A DNA stretch of 64,000 nt from Catenisphaera adipataccumulans (GTDB taxonomy: Bacteria; Bacillota_I; Bacilli_A; Erysipelotrichales; Erysipelotrichaceae), in assembly GCF_014202755.1 (NCBI RefSeq), contig NZ_JACHHK010000001.1, positions 344,658 to 408,657 on the forward strand, read 5' to 3'. Of the stretch, positions 23,301 through 34,624 are shown piece by piece (within the stretch, counting starts at the first letter, position 1; every line of letters starts with the position of its first letter). The position numbers were made by a program, and so were the translations under genes. Under the pieces are notes generated by a model, which was not told the origin of the DNA, searched no databases, and was given only the letters and a program-made list of their open reading frames with translations.

Positions 23301-23972
23301 TTAACTTGATTGGCCTTCAATATAGTCCGAATAAGCCTTCGCAATAGCAGCTGCAATGGTATCCTGATTATCGGAATCCTGCAGATCTGCCAATTCGGTT
23401 TCATTGGTGATGAAACCTGCCTCGAACAACATCGACGGAATGCTCAATTGATCGACCACATACAACGACTGATTTTCGGTCGTCTGCGTCCCACGATTAT
23501 ACTCCCATCCTGCTGCATCCAGATTGTCTGCGATCATCGACGCGATCTTCTTGCTTGCATCATCGGAATCCTTCACATAAGCACAGTAACCATAAGCACT
23601 TGTATCATCCGCAGAATTTAAGTGAATTGATAAATAATAATCTGCCCCTGCTTCTTCGGCAATGGCAACACGCTCTTTCAGATCTTCCGACTCATTGCTC
23701 GGCCAGGAGACCGAATCACTTGAACGTGTATAAACAACTGTTATATTACTGTTTTCCGCTTCCAGTTTCTCGCCGATCTTCAGTGCCAGCGAAAGCGCCA
23801 GATCTTTTTCTTTTGTGCCGTCATCCGCAATCGCGCCTGTATCATAGCCGCCGTGTCCCGGATCGATGACCACGACGACCTGATTCTGCCGGTGATACAG
23901 ATAGAAACCGGCGGCCGCCACTGCAGCCGCCAGGATAATGATCAGAACTTTTTTCATGCCTTTACGATACAT
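23301..23972 (-). CDS. N-acetylmuramoyl-L-alanine amidase (Amidase_3), membrane-anchored paralogue
   Basis: About 223 residues: an N-terminal hydrophobic helix (MKKVLIIILAAAVAAAGFYLYH), which looks like an uncleaved anchor, then Amidase_3 with His in IDPGHGG, Glu in KEKDLALS, His in SIHLNS and catalytic Glu in LFEAGFIT. Closely similar in order and length to the gene at 22607. The start could be ATG 23972 or the internal ATG 23957; neither has a strong ribosome site. First gene of the pair. Confidence 0.92.
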   Translation of the reverse strand: MYRKGMKKVLIIILAAAVAAAGFYLYHRQNQVVVVIDPGHGGYDTGAIADDGTKEKDLALSLALKIGEKLEAENSNITVVYTRSSDSVSWPSNESEDLKERVAIAEEAGADYYLSIHLNSADDTSAYGYCAYVKDSDDASKKIASMIADNLDAAGWEYNRGTQTTENQSLYVVDQLSIPSMLFEAGFITNETELADLQDSDNQDTIAAAIAKAYSDYIEGQSS

Positions 23973-23996
23973 TCTGTACCTGTAAAAAGGCTGAAA

Positions 23997-24692
23997 CTAA
24001 TTCTTTTTTTTTAAAAGTTTGTATTGGTTGACGGAAACAAGTACGATCAGCACGATCTGTGCCGCGATGGCCAAGACCATATAGAAATACTGACCGCGGA
24101 TCAAAAAGTGACCAAGAAAACAATTCAATACGATCTGGATCCAGCTTGAGGCAGCGACGGCGGCGACAAAACCGCCGAACGTGATGTCCGAGCCCGATGC
24201 CACATAAGGAATGATGCCATTGGGGATCCCGGGAATCAAATTGGCTAAGCCGACCACAAACTTCGGATTCGCCATATTGATCTTTTCCATCAGCCACTGC
24301 GCTTTGTCATTTTCAAAAACGATGCCTAATCGTCCTTTTCCGAGCAGCTTCGCAAAACCAAACACCAATGCATTGCCGGCCACGAACCCCGCGTAGCAGA
24401 TCAAAAAAGCATAGTACCATGAGTAAATGACACCCGCAGAAACTTGAATGACAATGCCTGGAATAAAGATACTGATCACTTGGATGACACTCAGCATAAA
24501 GACGGAAAAAACGCCTTTCCAAATGCCCTGTTCCCGGACATAGTGCGCGATCTGTGTTTCATCTTTGGTTTTGAGGACATCAAACAGCTTTATGAAGTAA
24601 TCGCCGGAAAAATGCCAAATCAAGTACAGCAGGCCCAGTAAGACCAGCACAAAAACCAACCCGATCAATCTGTTTCCCGTCTTTTTCTTCAT
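23997..24692 (-). CDS. TVP38/TMEM64 (VTT domain, DedA-like) membrane protein
   Basis: 231 residues with about six hydrophobic segments. The VTT/SNARE-associated signature is clear: FIPGIVIQVSAGVIYS, AGFVAGNALVFGFAKLLG, and NLIPGIPNGIIPYVAS. DedA/TVP38 relatives act in phospholipid or undecaprenyl-phosphate flipping across the membrane; which of these applies is not shown. Starts at ATG 24692 with AAAGGAG. It is next to the ATP synthase terminator and upstream of the amidases. Confidence 0.85.
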   Translation of the reverse strand: MKKKTGNRLIGLVFVLVLLGLLYLIWHFSGDYFIKLFDVLKTKDETQIAHYVREQGIWKGVFSVFMLSVIQVISIFIPGIVIQVSAGVIYSWYYAFLICYAGFVAGNALVFGFAKLLGKGRLGIVFENDKAQWLMEKINMANPKFVVGLANLIPGIPNGIIPYVASGSDITFGGFVAAVAASSWIQIVLNCFLGHFLIRGQYFYMVLAIAAQIVLIVLVSVNQYKLLKKKN

Positions 24693-24710
24693 ACAAACTC
24701 TCCTTTACAA

Positions 24711-24736
24711 ACGAAAACCGAGTATGTACCCGGTTT
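24711..24736 (-). terminator. Terminator of the ATP synthase operon
   Basis: AAACCG (24715-24720) and CGGTTT (24731-24736) with inner GTA/TAC pairing; leftward read gives a hairpin followed by TTTTCG. The atpC stop overlaps its right arm. Confidence 0.65.
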
Positions 24737-25130
24737 ATTTCATCTCATAAACATGAATACGGTTAATGGCACGTGCCAATGCCAAATTGGCCCGTTTCAT
24801 ATTCGTCAATGCGTCTTTCTTCTCGATCCGGTCACGCGCCCGCTGATAAGCCTGACGCGCACGTTCGATGTCGATTTCTTCCCTGCCTTCGATGGCATCG
24901 GTCAAGATCAGGCAATCGCCTTCGCCGTACTTCATAAAACCGCCCGAAAGTGCATATTCTTTTTTCGTACCGTCTTCGGCTGTCAAGATCAACGGACACG
25001 GCACCAAGGCCGCAAAGATCGGCACATGATGTTCCAGCACTGTCATTTCTCCTTCTGTTGACGCCAGGTGAACAGCGCTTGCGGTTTGTTTCATATAGAC
25101 GCCGCGCGGCGTAACAACCTTGATTTCCAT
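24735..25130 (-). CDS. atpC: ATP synthase epsilon subunit
   Basis: 131 residues: N-terminal beta-sandwich (LASTEGEMTVLEHHVPIFAAL, typical PGR-less form) and C-terminal two-helix hairpin rich in Ala/Arg. Part of the F1 central stalk; couples rotation and inhibits ATP hydrolysis. Last gene of the operon, six bases after atpD. Confidence 0.93.
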   Translation of the reverse strand: MEIKVVTPRGVYMKQTASAVHLASTEGEMTVLEHHVPIFAALVPCPLILTAEDGTKKEYALSGGFMKYGEGDCLILTDAIEGREEIDIERARQAYQRARDRIEKKDALTNMKRANLALARAINRIHVYEMK

Positions 25131-25136
25131 AGGCGG

Positions 25137-27382
<2,246 letters not shown>

Positions 27383-27396
<14 letters not shown>

Positions 27397-28918
27397 GCTG
27401 CGCACCCTCGGTTACGGCATACACTTCCCGATAGGCATCCAACGCGGTTTCCATCTGTTTCTGCAGATCATCGTCGATGACTTTCTTTGCCTCGATTTGA
27501 TCAAGCACATGCGGATATTCGGAATGCATGAACTTCAGCATACCTGCTTCATATTCCGTGACTCGATCGACCTCGACGTCTTTCAGATATTCATGGTTCG
27601 CCGCAAACAGCGACATGACTTGCTCCGCTACCGACATCGGCTGATATTGTTTCTGCACCAATAAATGCTCCAGACGGGCACCATGGTCCAAGATCCGTTT
27701 TGTGGTCGCATCCAGATCGGAACCGAATTTCGCGAAAGATTCCATTTCATGATATTGTGCCAGGTCCAGTTTCAAAGAACCGGAAACCTGTTTCATTGCT
27801 TTGACCTGTGCCGCTGAACCGACACGGCTGACGCTCAGACCGCTGTCGACCGCCGGACGGATACCTTCGTTGAATAGATCCGTATTCAGGAAGATCTGAC
27901 CGTCGGTGATTGAAATGACATTGGTCGGAATGTAAGCAGAAATATCACCGGCCTGCGTTTCGATGATCGGCAGGGCCGTCAGCGAACCGCCGCCGTATTC
28001 CTCCGACATCCTTGCCGCACGTTCCAACAGACGGGAATGCAAATAGAAGACATCGCCCGGATACGCTTCACGTCCTGGCGGTCTGCGCAGCAGCAGCGAC
28101 ATCGTACGATATGCGACCGCATGTTTACTTAAATCATCGTAAATGATCAGGACATCCTGTCCTTGTTCCATCCATTCCTCACCGATGGCACAGCCTGCAT
28201 ACGGGGCAATGTACTGCAGCGGGGCGGATTCGCTCGCGGTAGCGGCCACGATCGTAGTATAACTCATCGCACCGGCCAATTTTAATTTCTCTACAATTTG
28301 GGCAACGGTGCTGGCTTTCTGTCCGATGGCAACGTAAATACATTTCACATCGGTATCTTTCTGATTCAAGATCGTATCGATGGCGATGGCCGTCTTTCCA
28401 GTCTGACGGTCGCCGATGATCAGCTCACGCTGGCCGCGGCCGATCGGGATCATCGAGTCGATCACTTTCAGACCGGTCTGTAATGGGACCGATACGCTCT
28501 TACGGGTAATGACGCCCGGTGCGACTCGTTCGACCGGACGCGTCTTAGTGGTGTGGATCGGGCCTAAGCCGTCGATCGGTGCGCCCAATGCATTGACAAC
28601 ACGGCCGCACATTTCATCGCCCACCGGGACTTCGACGATATGACCGGTGCGTTTCACCGGATCGCCTTCTTTGATATCAGGGTTCTCCCCCAACAATACG
28701 ACGCCGACATGCTCCTGCTCCAAGTTCATGACCATTCCGTAGATATCATGCGGGAACAACAGCAGTTCGCTCATCATCGCATTGCGAAGACCGTAAACCA
28801 ACGCGATTCCGTCACCGATACTGATGACAGTGCCGCTTTCGGTCATCTCCAGGTCTTCATCCATATTTTCTATCTGCGCTTTGATCAGCTTGCTGATCTC
28901 TGCAGGATTTAACGCCAT
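27383..28918 (-). CDS. atpA: ATP synthase alpha subunit
   Basis: Non-catalytic nucleotide-binding F1 subunit, 511 residues, normal length. Walker [12 protein letters not shown] (~170-180), the [12 protein letters not shown] region, the signature [22 protein letters not shown] and C-terminal helical bundle are present. 15 bases downstream of atpH. Confidence 0.98.
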
Positions 28919-28933
28919 ACGATCACCTGCTTC

Positions 28934-29458
28934 CTACTCTTTCTTCAATTCTTCTTTCATCGCTTCTACGCGATGTACAACCGTATTGTCCAACACAAAC
29001 TGCTGCGTTTGCACACGCAAACCCGCAATCAAAGAAGGATCGACATGTACCGACAATTCTACGGTTTTGTTCATTTTCTGCGAAAGCACGTCCTTTAAAC
29101 GGGTCCGTTCTTCCTCCGTCAGTTCCGAAGCGGAATCCACGCGCACAAACTCGACATTGCGGGCTTGATTGTACAAATTTACATACGCCGTATAGATTTC
29201 CGGAACGTACGCGGCAACATCGTGCGCATTGCACACGAATAAAAACCGCTGCAGCAGACCATCCTCCGGCACAATGGATGCCAGGATCTGCCGCTTCTGC
29301 GCCCGTTCGATCTTCGGATGTTTCAGGTACAGCACCAGATCCGGTGTGTCCTGCCACGTTTTTGATAATTCTTCCAGTGCCTTCAGATAGGCATCTTCCT
29401 GATGTCCATCCTGCGCGATCTCAAACAAGGCCTGACTGTACGGTGACACATCTACCAT
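28934..29458 (-). CDS. atpH: ATP synthase delta subunit
   Basis: Peripheral-stalk OSCP homologue, 174 residues; N-terminal helical bundle (YSQALFEIAQDGHQ) and the C-terminal conserved VDPSLIAGLRVQTQQFVLDNTV segment. Overlaps the atpF 3' end by seven bases, so coupled. Confidence 0.93.
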   Translation of the reverse strand: MVDVSPYSQALFEIAQDGHQEDAYLKALEELSKTWQDTPDLVLYLKHPKIERAQKRQILASIVPEDGLLQRFLFVCNAHDVAAYVPEIYTAYVNLYNQARNVEFVRVDSASELTEEERTRLKDVLSQKMNKTVELSVHVDPSLIAGLRVQTQQFVLDNTVVHRVEAMKEELKKE

Positions 29459-30009
29459 GTCTGATCGCCCGCCTGCTGAATGAAGTCATCCACAAACTTC
29501 CGCTGTGTTTTTTCATCCATCTCTTTGTCCACCAGCTTTTTCGCTGCTTCCATCGCTACATCACTGATGGCTGCTTTCATATCTTTCTGCGCCTGCCGCT
29601 TGTCGCGTTCAATTTCTTCCTGCGCCTGCTCTTTCAGACGGGCCGCCTCATTCTGTGCCTGTGCCAGAATGCGCTCCCGCTCTTCGTCTGCATCGTTGCG
29701 GGCCATAGCTAAAATGGCATGAGCTTCTTTGCCGGCACCGCGCATTTGTTCATCGTATTTATCTTTCTGCGCCTGTGCTTCAGCCTTCAAAGCTTCGGAA
29801 GAATCGATATTCTGCTGGATCAGATCCTGCCGTTTTTTGACAAAAGCGACGATCTTATCCCAGAAATATTTCTTTGCGAATAAGATGATCAAAAAGGTCG
29901 AAATCAAGACCATGATCATATCCGTCAAATTGATCCGCAAATAGTTATCGATATTTAATGTAAACGCCTTTTGTTCAAGCACCAGACAACCTAAGTTATA
30001 TGGTACCAA
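29452..30009 (-). CDS. atpF: ATP synthase b subunit
   Basis: 185 residues: short N-terminal stretch, one membrane helix (~28-46), then a long charged coiled coil (Ala/Gln/Glu/Lys-rich, ~50-175) that forms the stator dimer. The best start is an unusual TTG at 30009, eight bases after AAAGGAG; no ATG before the membrane helix has a comparable site. The N-terminus (VPYNLGCLVLEQ) therefore depends on that choice. Confidence 0.88.
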   Translation of the reverse strand: MVPYNLGCLVLEQKAFTLNIDNYLRINLTDMIMVLISTFLIILFAKKYFWDKIVAFVKKRQDLIQQNIDSSEALKAEAQAQKDKYDEQMRGAGKEAHAILAMARNDADEERERILAQAQNEAARLKEQAQEEIERDKRQAQKDMKAAISDVAMEAAKKLVDKEMDEKTQRKFVDDFIQQAGDQTW

Positions 30010-30027
30010 AATTCTGATCTCCTTTGA

Positions 30028-30270
30028 CTAAATGACAAAAATCAACAAAATGGCAATGATCAATGAGTAAATACCGGTCGTCTCGGCCAACGCAATACCC
30101 AAAACCATTGTCGACTGGATCTTGCCCTGTGCATCCGGATTCCGTCCGACAGCTTCCGCACCGCGGCTGGCTGCGATACCCTGACCGATACCAGGGCCCA
30201 ATCCGGCGATCATTGCAATTCCGGCACCTAAACATGCCATACCTTTCACAAAATCTGCGTTGAATTCCAT
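30028..30270 (-). CDS. atpE: ATP synthase c subunit with Na+-site residues
   Basis: 80 residues, two membrane helices and the polar loop ([16 protein letters not shown]). The ion-carrying Glu is E63. Residues known to bind Na+ in the Ilyobacter c-ring (Q32, E65, S66, T67, Y70) align with Q30, E63, T64, T65 and Y68 here, in GIGQG and LAETTGIY; only Ser-to-Thr at the second site differs. This suggests a Na+-translocating enzyme, though the side chain at 64 leaves doubt. Strong AGGAGG upstream, high expression expected for the ring subunit. Confidence 0.95.
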   Translation of the reverse strand: MEFNADFVKGMACLGAGIAMIAGLGPGIGQGIAASRGAEAVGRNPDAQGKIQSTMVLGIALAETTGIYSLIIAILLIFVI

Positions 30271-30290
30271 AATCTTGTCCTCCTATTCAA

Positions 30291-30998
30291 CTATTCCTCT
30301 TGATCGGCAACTTGCTGGCCGATAAAGTAAGACGATAACGTAAAGAAAATAAAGGATTGAATACATCCTGAGAAAATATCAAAATACATATGCAGGAACG
30401 GCGTCACCGCAAATCCTAGGATACCAAACGGCATCGTATTGGCCATCAGCGTATAAACCAATGCCGTGATCAAATATCCGGCCAACATATTTCCGAACAA
30501 ACGCATCGTCAGGGAAATGACCGGCGCCAGTTCACCGATGATATTCAGCGGGAACAGGAACCAGAACGGTTCCGCCAGTTCTTTCAGACGATTGACTAAA
30601 CCGCCCTTTTTGATGCCATGATACTGCGTTGTCAGGAAAACACAGATTGCCAGTGTACCATTGAAACTGACGTTCGAGGTCGGATTCTGCCAGCCCAGCA
30701 GACCGACCAAATTGGCAGCCGCCATCATGAACAGCAGCGTACCGAAGACCGGCAGATAATGATACACTTTATCCTTCAGGTTATTGCCCGTGACATAGAT
30801 TGCCAGATTCAGCATTTCTTCCGCTACATAGACCAGACCCTTGCTGGCTTTTGCCGGATCCGCACGATCGATTCGCTTTCCGGCCACATAGAAGAAGACC
30901 GCAAAAATAATGCACAGAGCAAACCAGACGAGAATAGACTGCGGAATGACCCATGTCCAGCTGCCTATCGTGATTTCTATATCACTGATATGGTTCAT
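30291..30998 (-). CDS. atpB: ATP synthase a subunit
   Basis: 235 residues, five or six membrane helices. The essential stator Arg is R166 in SLTMRLFGNMLAGYL. Provides the ion half-channels next to the c-ring. The ATG immediately follows the atpI stop (TGAATG). Confidence 0.96.
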   Translation of the reverse strand: MNHISDIEITIGSWTWVIPQSILVWFALCIIFAVFFYVAGKRIDRADPAKASKGLVYVAEEMLNLAIYVTGNNLKDKVYHYLPVFGTLLFMMAAANLVGLLGWQNPTSNVSFNGTLAICVFLTTQYHGIKKGGLVNRLKELAEPFWFLFPLNIIGELAPVISLTMRLFGNMLAGYLITALVYTLMANTMPFGILGFAVTPFLHMYFDIFSGCIQSFIFFTLSSYFIGQQVADQEE

Positions 30999-31367
30999 TC
31001 ACTCCCCACCTTTCTGCCTATTTTGATACGTATAAATCAACAGCGATAATTTATGGCAGACAAACCCCGCCAACATCGCCAATACGGGAACATGCCGCAA
31101 AGCGCCCACTGCGAGCACAAGCGCATAGAACGCATAACGCAGCGCATAGCTGCCGCGCCCCATCTGACGTCCGTCTTCTCCGTTGTCCGGCAGCGACCGC
31201 ACCATTCGGATGATCATCTCAAAGCCGGCCAGCGCCGTAAAAACACCGATCCAAACTCCGATAAACGTCCGGAAATCAAATACTGCGTAACAAATGCCGG
31301 AAACGATCAGACCGACTGCCAGCGTGAGCCGTGTCACACTTTGTTTCAGCTTCCGTAGATCGCTCAT
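30999..31367 (-). CDS. atpI: ATP synthase assembly protein AtpI
   Basis: 122 residues, four hydrophobic helices, in the position AtpI always occupies ahead of atpB; family members assist c-ring assembly or Mg2+/Ca2+ handling. ATG 31367 (MSDLRKLKQS) is one base after the upp stop codon, with no clear ribosome site, so it depends on translational coupling to upp. The longer frame to 31433 lies inside upp and is not used. Confidence 0.8.
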   Translation of the reverse strand: MSDLRKLKQSVTRLTLAVGLIVSGICYAVFDFRTFIGVWIGVFTALAGFEMIIRMVRSLPDNGEDGRQMGRGSYALRYAFYALVLAVGALRHVPVLAMLAGFVCHKLSLLIYTYQNRQKGGE

Positions 31368-31368
31368 A

Positions 31369-31989
31369 TTACTTGGTGCCGAAGATCCGGTCACCGGCAT
31401 CGCCCAGACCCGGAACGATGTAGCCATTTTCATTCAAATGATCGTCCAAGGCTGCCAAATAAATATCCACATCCGGATGTGCCGATTCCACTGCCTTGAC
31501 ACCTTCCGGCGCGCCGACCAGGCACACCAGTTTGATGTTTTTGCATCCTTGCTTTTTGACCATATCGATGGCCGCAATGCTGGAACCGCCGGTCGCCAGC
31601 ATCGGATCGACGATGATCGCCAGGGAATCCGCAAAAGCCGGCGGATATTTTTCAAAATACGGATGCGGCTCTAGTGTTTCCTCATCCCGGTACATTCCAA
31701 TGTGTGCCACTTTGGCGGTCGGGATCAGATCCATGATGCCTGAAACCATGCCTAATCCGGCACGCAGGATCGGTACAACAACCACCTTGGTCGCGAGTTC
31801 CTGTCCGGTGTATTTGGTGATCGGTGTTTCAATGTCAACCGAGTGCAGCGGCAGATCCCGCGTTACTTCATAAACCATCAGTCCGCCGATTTCATCTAAG
31901 TTCTGGCGGAAATCTTTGGTTCCGGTTTCTTTATTCCGCATGATCGTCAGCTTGTGGCAGATCAGCGGATGATCAATGATCGTCAACAT
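31369..31989 (-). CDS. upp: Uracil phosphoribosyltransferase
   Basis: Salvage enzyme making UMP from uracil and PRPP. 206 residues with the PRPP-binding loop [17 protein letters not shown] (~127-143) and the uracil-binding C-terminal [18 protein letters not shown]. First gene of the upp-atp operon, a common Firmicutes order. A promoter is at 32023-32051; AAAGGAG is 10 bases before ATG 31989. Confidence 0.97.
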   Translation of the reverse strand: MLTIIDHPLICHKLTIMRNKETGTKDFRQNLDEIGGLMVYEVTRDLPLHSVDIETPITKYTGQELATKVVVVPILRAGLGMVSGIMDLIPTAKVAHIGMYRDEETLEPHPYFEKYPPAFADSLAIIVDPMLATGGSSIAAIDMVKKQGCKNIKLVCLVGAPEGVKAVESAHPDVDIYLAALDDHLNENGYIVPGLGDAGDRIFGTK

Positions 31990-32022
31990 AAACTCTCTGC
32001 TCCTTTAATCAATATCATTACC

Positions 32023-32051
32023 ATTCTAACATTCTGACTTCGGATTGTCAC
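32023..32051 (-). promoter_or_regulatory. Promoter of the upp-atp operon
   Basis: -35 GTGACA (32046-32051), 17-base spacer ending TGT (extended -10), -10 TAGAAT (32023-32028). The leader is about 30 bases, with no attenuator visible. Confidence 0.7.
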
Positions 32052-32066
32052 CTATTCCAGCCATGA

Positions 32067-32092
32067 AAAAAGGTATCTGTACCGATACCTTT
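32067..32092 (-). terminator. Terminator of the yycJ-dnaB operon
   Basis: AAAGGTATC / GATACCTTT 9-bp stem with six-base loop and T-run leftward; the yycJ stop codon lies at the base of the stem. Confidence 0.85.
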
Positions 32093-32834
32093 ATTCACCG
32101 ATCGTCGTAATTTCAAACTGTTCTGCCGCCTGTAAATGAAAGCTGTTCATCGGCAGATCGCGGCGGGCAAATTGATCCTTGACCGCCTGCAGCGCCAGCT
32201 GCGGATGATTGGCTTCCTGACTGAGATGCGCCAGGACAATATCCTTCGTACGGTCATTGATCAGTTCGGTTAAATAATGACCGGCATCTTCATTGTTCAG
32301 ATGACCATTATCGGATAAGATCCGCTGCTTGACAAACATTGGCCGGCGGGTCTGCATCAGCTTGGCAATATCATGGTTGCTTTCAAAAATATAATGACCG
32401 GCATCGGTCAAGTACGTTTTTTCATCGTTGGGCACATAACCGGTATCGGTGATATAAACGAGTTTATCGGTCGGGGATTCGATCACATAGCCGCATGTCT
32501 TCGGTGCATCATGCGACAGTCCGATGACCCGGATATGAAATAAGCCGATATCAAATTCACTCAGCGGCTGCACGACATGATGCACATCCACATCATCCAG
32601 GTCGCAGTAGGAATAAACCGGCAGGTGCCGGACCATCTTCAGCTGTTTGATATGATCCGTATGCGTGTGCGTGATCAGCACCGCATCCGTGTCTTCCAGC
32701 TGCACATTGGCTTTGGTCATTGCCTGTGTCAGATATTTTTTGGTTGAACCACAGTCGATCATCAGCTGCGTATTCCCTTCGCGGACCACAGCACAGTTGC
32801 CTTTCGACCCGCTGCATAATAAATCAATGCGCAT
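32091..32834 (-). CDS. yycJ: Metallo-beta-lactamase fold nuclease of the YycJ/WalJ type
   Basis: 247 residues from ATG 32834 (nine bases after GGAG). MBL core with the HTHTDH metal motif (~57-62), SGSKGNCAVV at the N-terminus and ESNHDIAKLM/GHLNNEDA later, the YycJ pattern. YycJ homologues act as 5'-3' exonucleases in mismatch repair. It overlaps dnaB by 11 bases and is the last gene of the replication cluster. It is not next to walK/walR here. Confidence 0.88.
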   Translation of the reverse strand: MRIDLLCSGSKGNCAVVREGNTQLMIDCGSTKKYLTQAMTKANVQLEDTDAVLITHTHTDHIKQLKMVRHLPVYSYCDLDDVDVHHVVQPLSEFDIGLFHIRVIGLSHDAPKTCGYVIESPTDKLVYITDTGYVPNDEKTYLTDAGHYIFESNHDIAKLMQTRRPMFVKQRILSDNGHLNNEDAGHYLTELINDRTKDIVLAHLSQEANHPQLALQAVKDQFARRDLPMNSFHLQAAEQFEITTIGE

Positions 32835-34173
32835 AGACATCATCTCCGCCCGTATTTTTCAAGCTTGTAAAGCGCGATATTTTCTTTTCAAAAGCCAGAT
32901 CGATCTGTCCGATCGCACCGTTGCGGTGTTTTGCCAGATTGACCTGTACTACTTCCGTATCCGATGGTTCTTCATTGTCCCGGTCATAGTAGCCGGCACG
33001 ATAAAGAAACATAACAATATCGGCATCCTGTTCGATGGAGCCGGACTCACGTAAATCGGACAGCTGCGGCCGGTGATCCGGACGTTCTTCCACCTTACGC
33101 GAAAGCTGAGAAAGCGCCACGACCGGACAATTCATCTCTTTTGCCAGGATCTTCAAGTTACGCGAAATATAGGAAACTTCCTGCTGACGGGAATCCGAAC
33201 GGATCGGCCCGGTGATCAGCTGCAGATAGTCGATCACGATCAGGGACAGAGAGCCTTCTTCGCTCTGCAGTTTGCGGCATTTGGAAAAGATCTCCGGAAT
33301 GCGCACGCTGCTGGTATCGTCGATAAAAATATGCCGCTCGGAAAGCAGGCTGCCGGCCGCATTGACGCTGGATGTTTCACTGTCGCTGATCCGCGCGCTG
33401 CGGATCTTCTCCGACGGGACCTGGCTTTCACAGCTCAAAAGCCGCATCATCAGCTGATCGGCCGGCATCTCCAGAGAAAACAGCGCGACGGCACCGTCGT
33501 TGCGCTTGGCAACCTGATTGACAAAATTCAGTGCCAGTGCGGATTTTCCCATGGCCGGACGAGCGGCCAAAATAATCAGGTCGCCGCGCTGAAAGCCATT
33601 GGTCATACGATCCAGATCCGTATAACCAGTCTTGATACCGACCACACCATGGTGGTTTTTCAGCCGGCTCATATTCGTCAGCACGCGGCTGACCACTTCA
33701 CGGCTCGATTCAAATTCGCTGCCGCGGCGGTCCCGTGTCACATCCATGATGTTCTTTTCAGCTTCATCAAGGATCTCATCCATATCATCCGCTTCATAAC
33801 AGTCATTGATGATTTCTTCCGAGACTCGGATCAAACGGCGCAGCTGGGCCTTGTTTTTAATGATCTCAATATTGGTGTGTACGGTGGCCGATGAAATCGC
33901 AAAATCTGCCAGCCCGAGCACATAATCTGCGCCGCCGGCTGCCGGCAGTTCTTCATGGCTGCGAAGACGATCGACGACCGTCGTCGTATCGACCGCATAC
34001 CCTTGCTCATGCAGTGCTTCAATGCAGCGATACAACGTCTGATGCGCCGGAACATAAAATTCCTCGGCTTTCAGATCCATATCCATGCAGGCCGTCATCG
34101 CGTCAGGGTAGATCATCAAAGCCCCCAGGACAGCTTTTTCCATGTCCTGGCTGTTGGGTAATTCCTGCGCCAT
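32824..34173 (-). CDS. dnaB: Replicative DNA helicase DnaB/DnaC
   Basis: Hexameric fork helicase, 449 residues. N-terminal DnaB domain (PNSQDMEKAVLGALM), linker, then RecA-like core with Walker A AARPAMGKSALA (~205), ALFSLEMPADQLMMR, Walker B LIVIDYLQLI and LSQLSRKVEERPDHRPQLSDLRESGSIEQD. No intein. Lies directly after rplI, one base apart, in the classic gdpP-rplI-dnaB order. Confidence 0.97.
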   Translation of the reverse strand: MAQELPNSQDMEKAVLGALMIYPDAMTACMDMDLKAEEFYVPAHQTLYRCIEALHEQGYAVDTTTVVDRLRSHEELPAAGGADYVLGLADFAISSATVHTNIEIIKNKAQLRRLIRVSEEIINDCYEADDMDEILDEAEKNIMDVTRDRRGSEFESSREVVSRVLTNMSRLKNHHGVVGIKTGYTDLDRMTNGFQRGDLIILAARPAMGKSALALNFVNQVAKRNDGAVALFSLEMPADQLMMRLLSCESQVPSEKIRSARISDSETSSVNAAGSLLSERHIFIDDTSSVRIPEIFSKCRKLQSEEGSLSLIVIDYLQLITGPIRSDSRQQEVSYISRNLKILAKEMNCPVVALSQLSRKVEERPDHRPQLSDLRESGSIEQDADIVMFLYRAGYYDRDNEEPSDTEVVQVNLAKHRNGAIGQIDLAFEKKISRFTSLKNTGGDDVYAH

Positions 34174-34174
34174 A

Positions 34175-34624
34175 TTAATCCTTCTGACGGACGCGGACGA
34201 TGATCTCGCCGATCACCTGATTGCGGTACAGATCCACTTTGACCTTGGTCGTGCCCAATGACGAGATCGCCTGCTCCATCTTGATCTTCCGCTTATCGAC
34301 CGCAATGCCTTTTTCATGCAGCGCTTCAGCAATCTGCTTAGAGGAAACGGAACCGAATACTTGTCCGTCTTTACCAGCGTTCAAAGAGAACTCCAACGGC
34401 ATGTTCTTCAGTTTTTCGGCTGTCTCTTCCGCTTCGGCCTTCTTCTGTGCTTCTTCTTTTTCACGTTCTTTCAATTGGGCATTTAATACCTTTTTTGCGC
34501 CCTCGGTATACGCCACGGCCAGATGACGTTTGATCAAATAGTTGCGGGCATACCCGTCACTGACCTCTTTCACTTCGTCTTTTTTACCAACATTTCGTAC
34601 ATCTTTAAGCAGAATGACTTTCAT
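34175..34624 (-). CDS. rplI: 50S ribosomal protein L9
   Basis: 149 residues: N-terminal RNA-binding part with GxVxxVxxGYARNYL (VKEVSDGYARNYLIKRHLA), a long connecting helix and a C-terminal domain ending in IGEIIVRVRQKD. ATG 34624 behind GGAGGAAG overlaps the gdpP 3' end by 20 bases. Confidence 0.96.
   Translation of the reverse strand: MKVILLKDVRNVGKKDEVKEVSDGYARNYLIKRHLAVAYTEGAKKVLNAQLKEREKEEAQKKAEAEETAEKLKNMPLEFSLNAGKDGQVFGSVSSKQIAEALHEKGIAVDKRKIKMEQAISSLGTTKVKVDLYRNQVIGEIIVRVRQKD

Noticed and set aside
33073..33894. 273-aa plus-strand open frame in dnaB
   Set aside because: Antisense shadow of a complete DnaB helicase gene.
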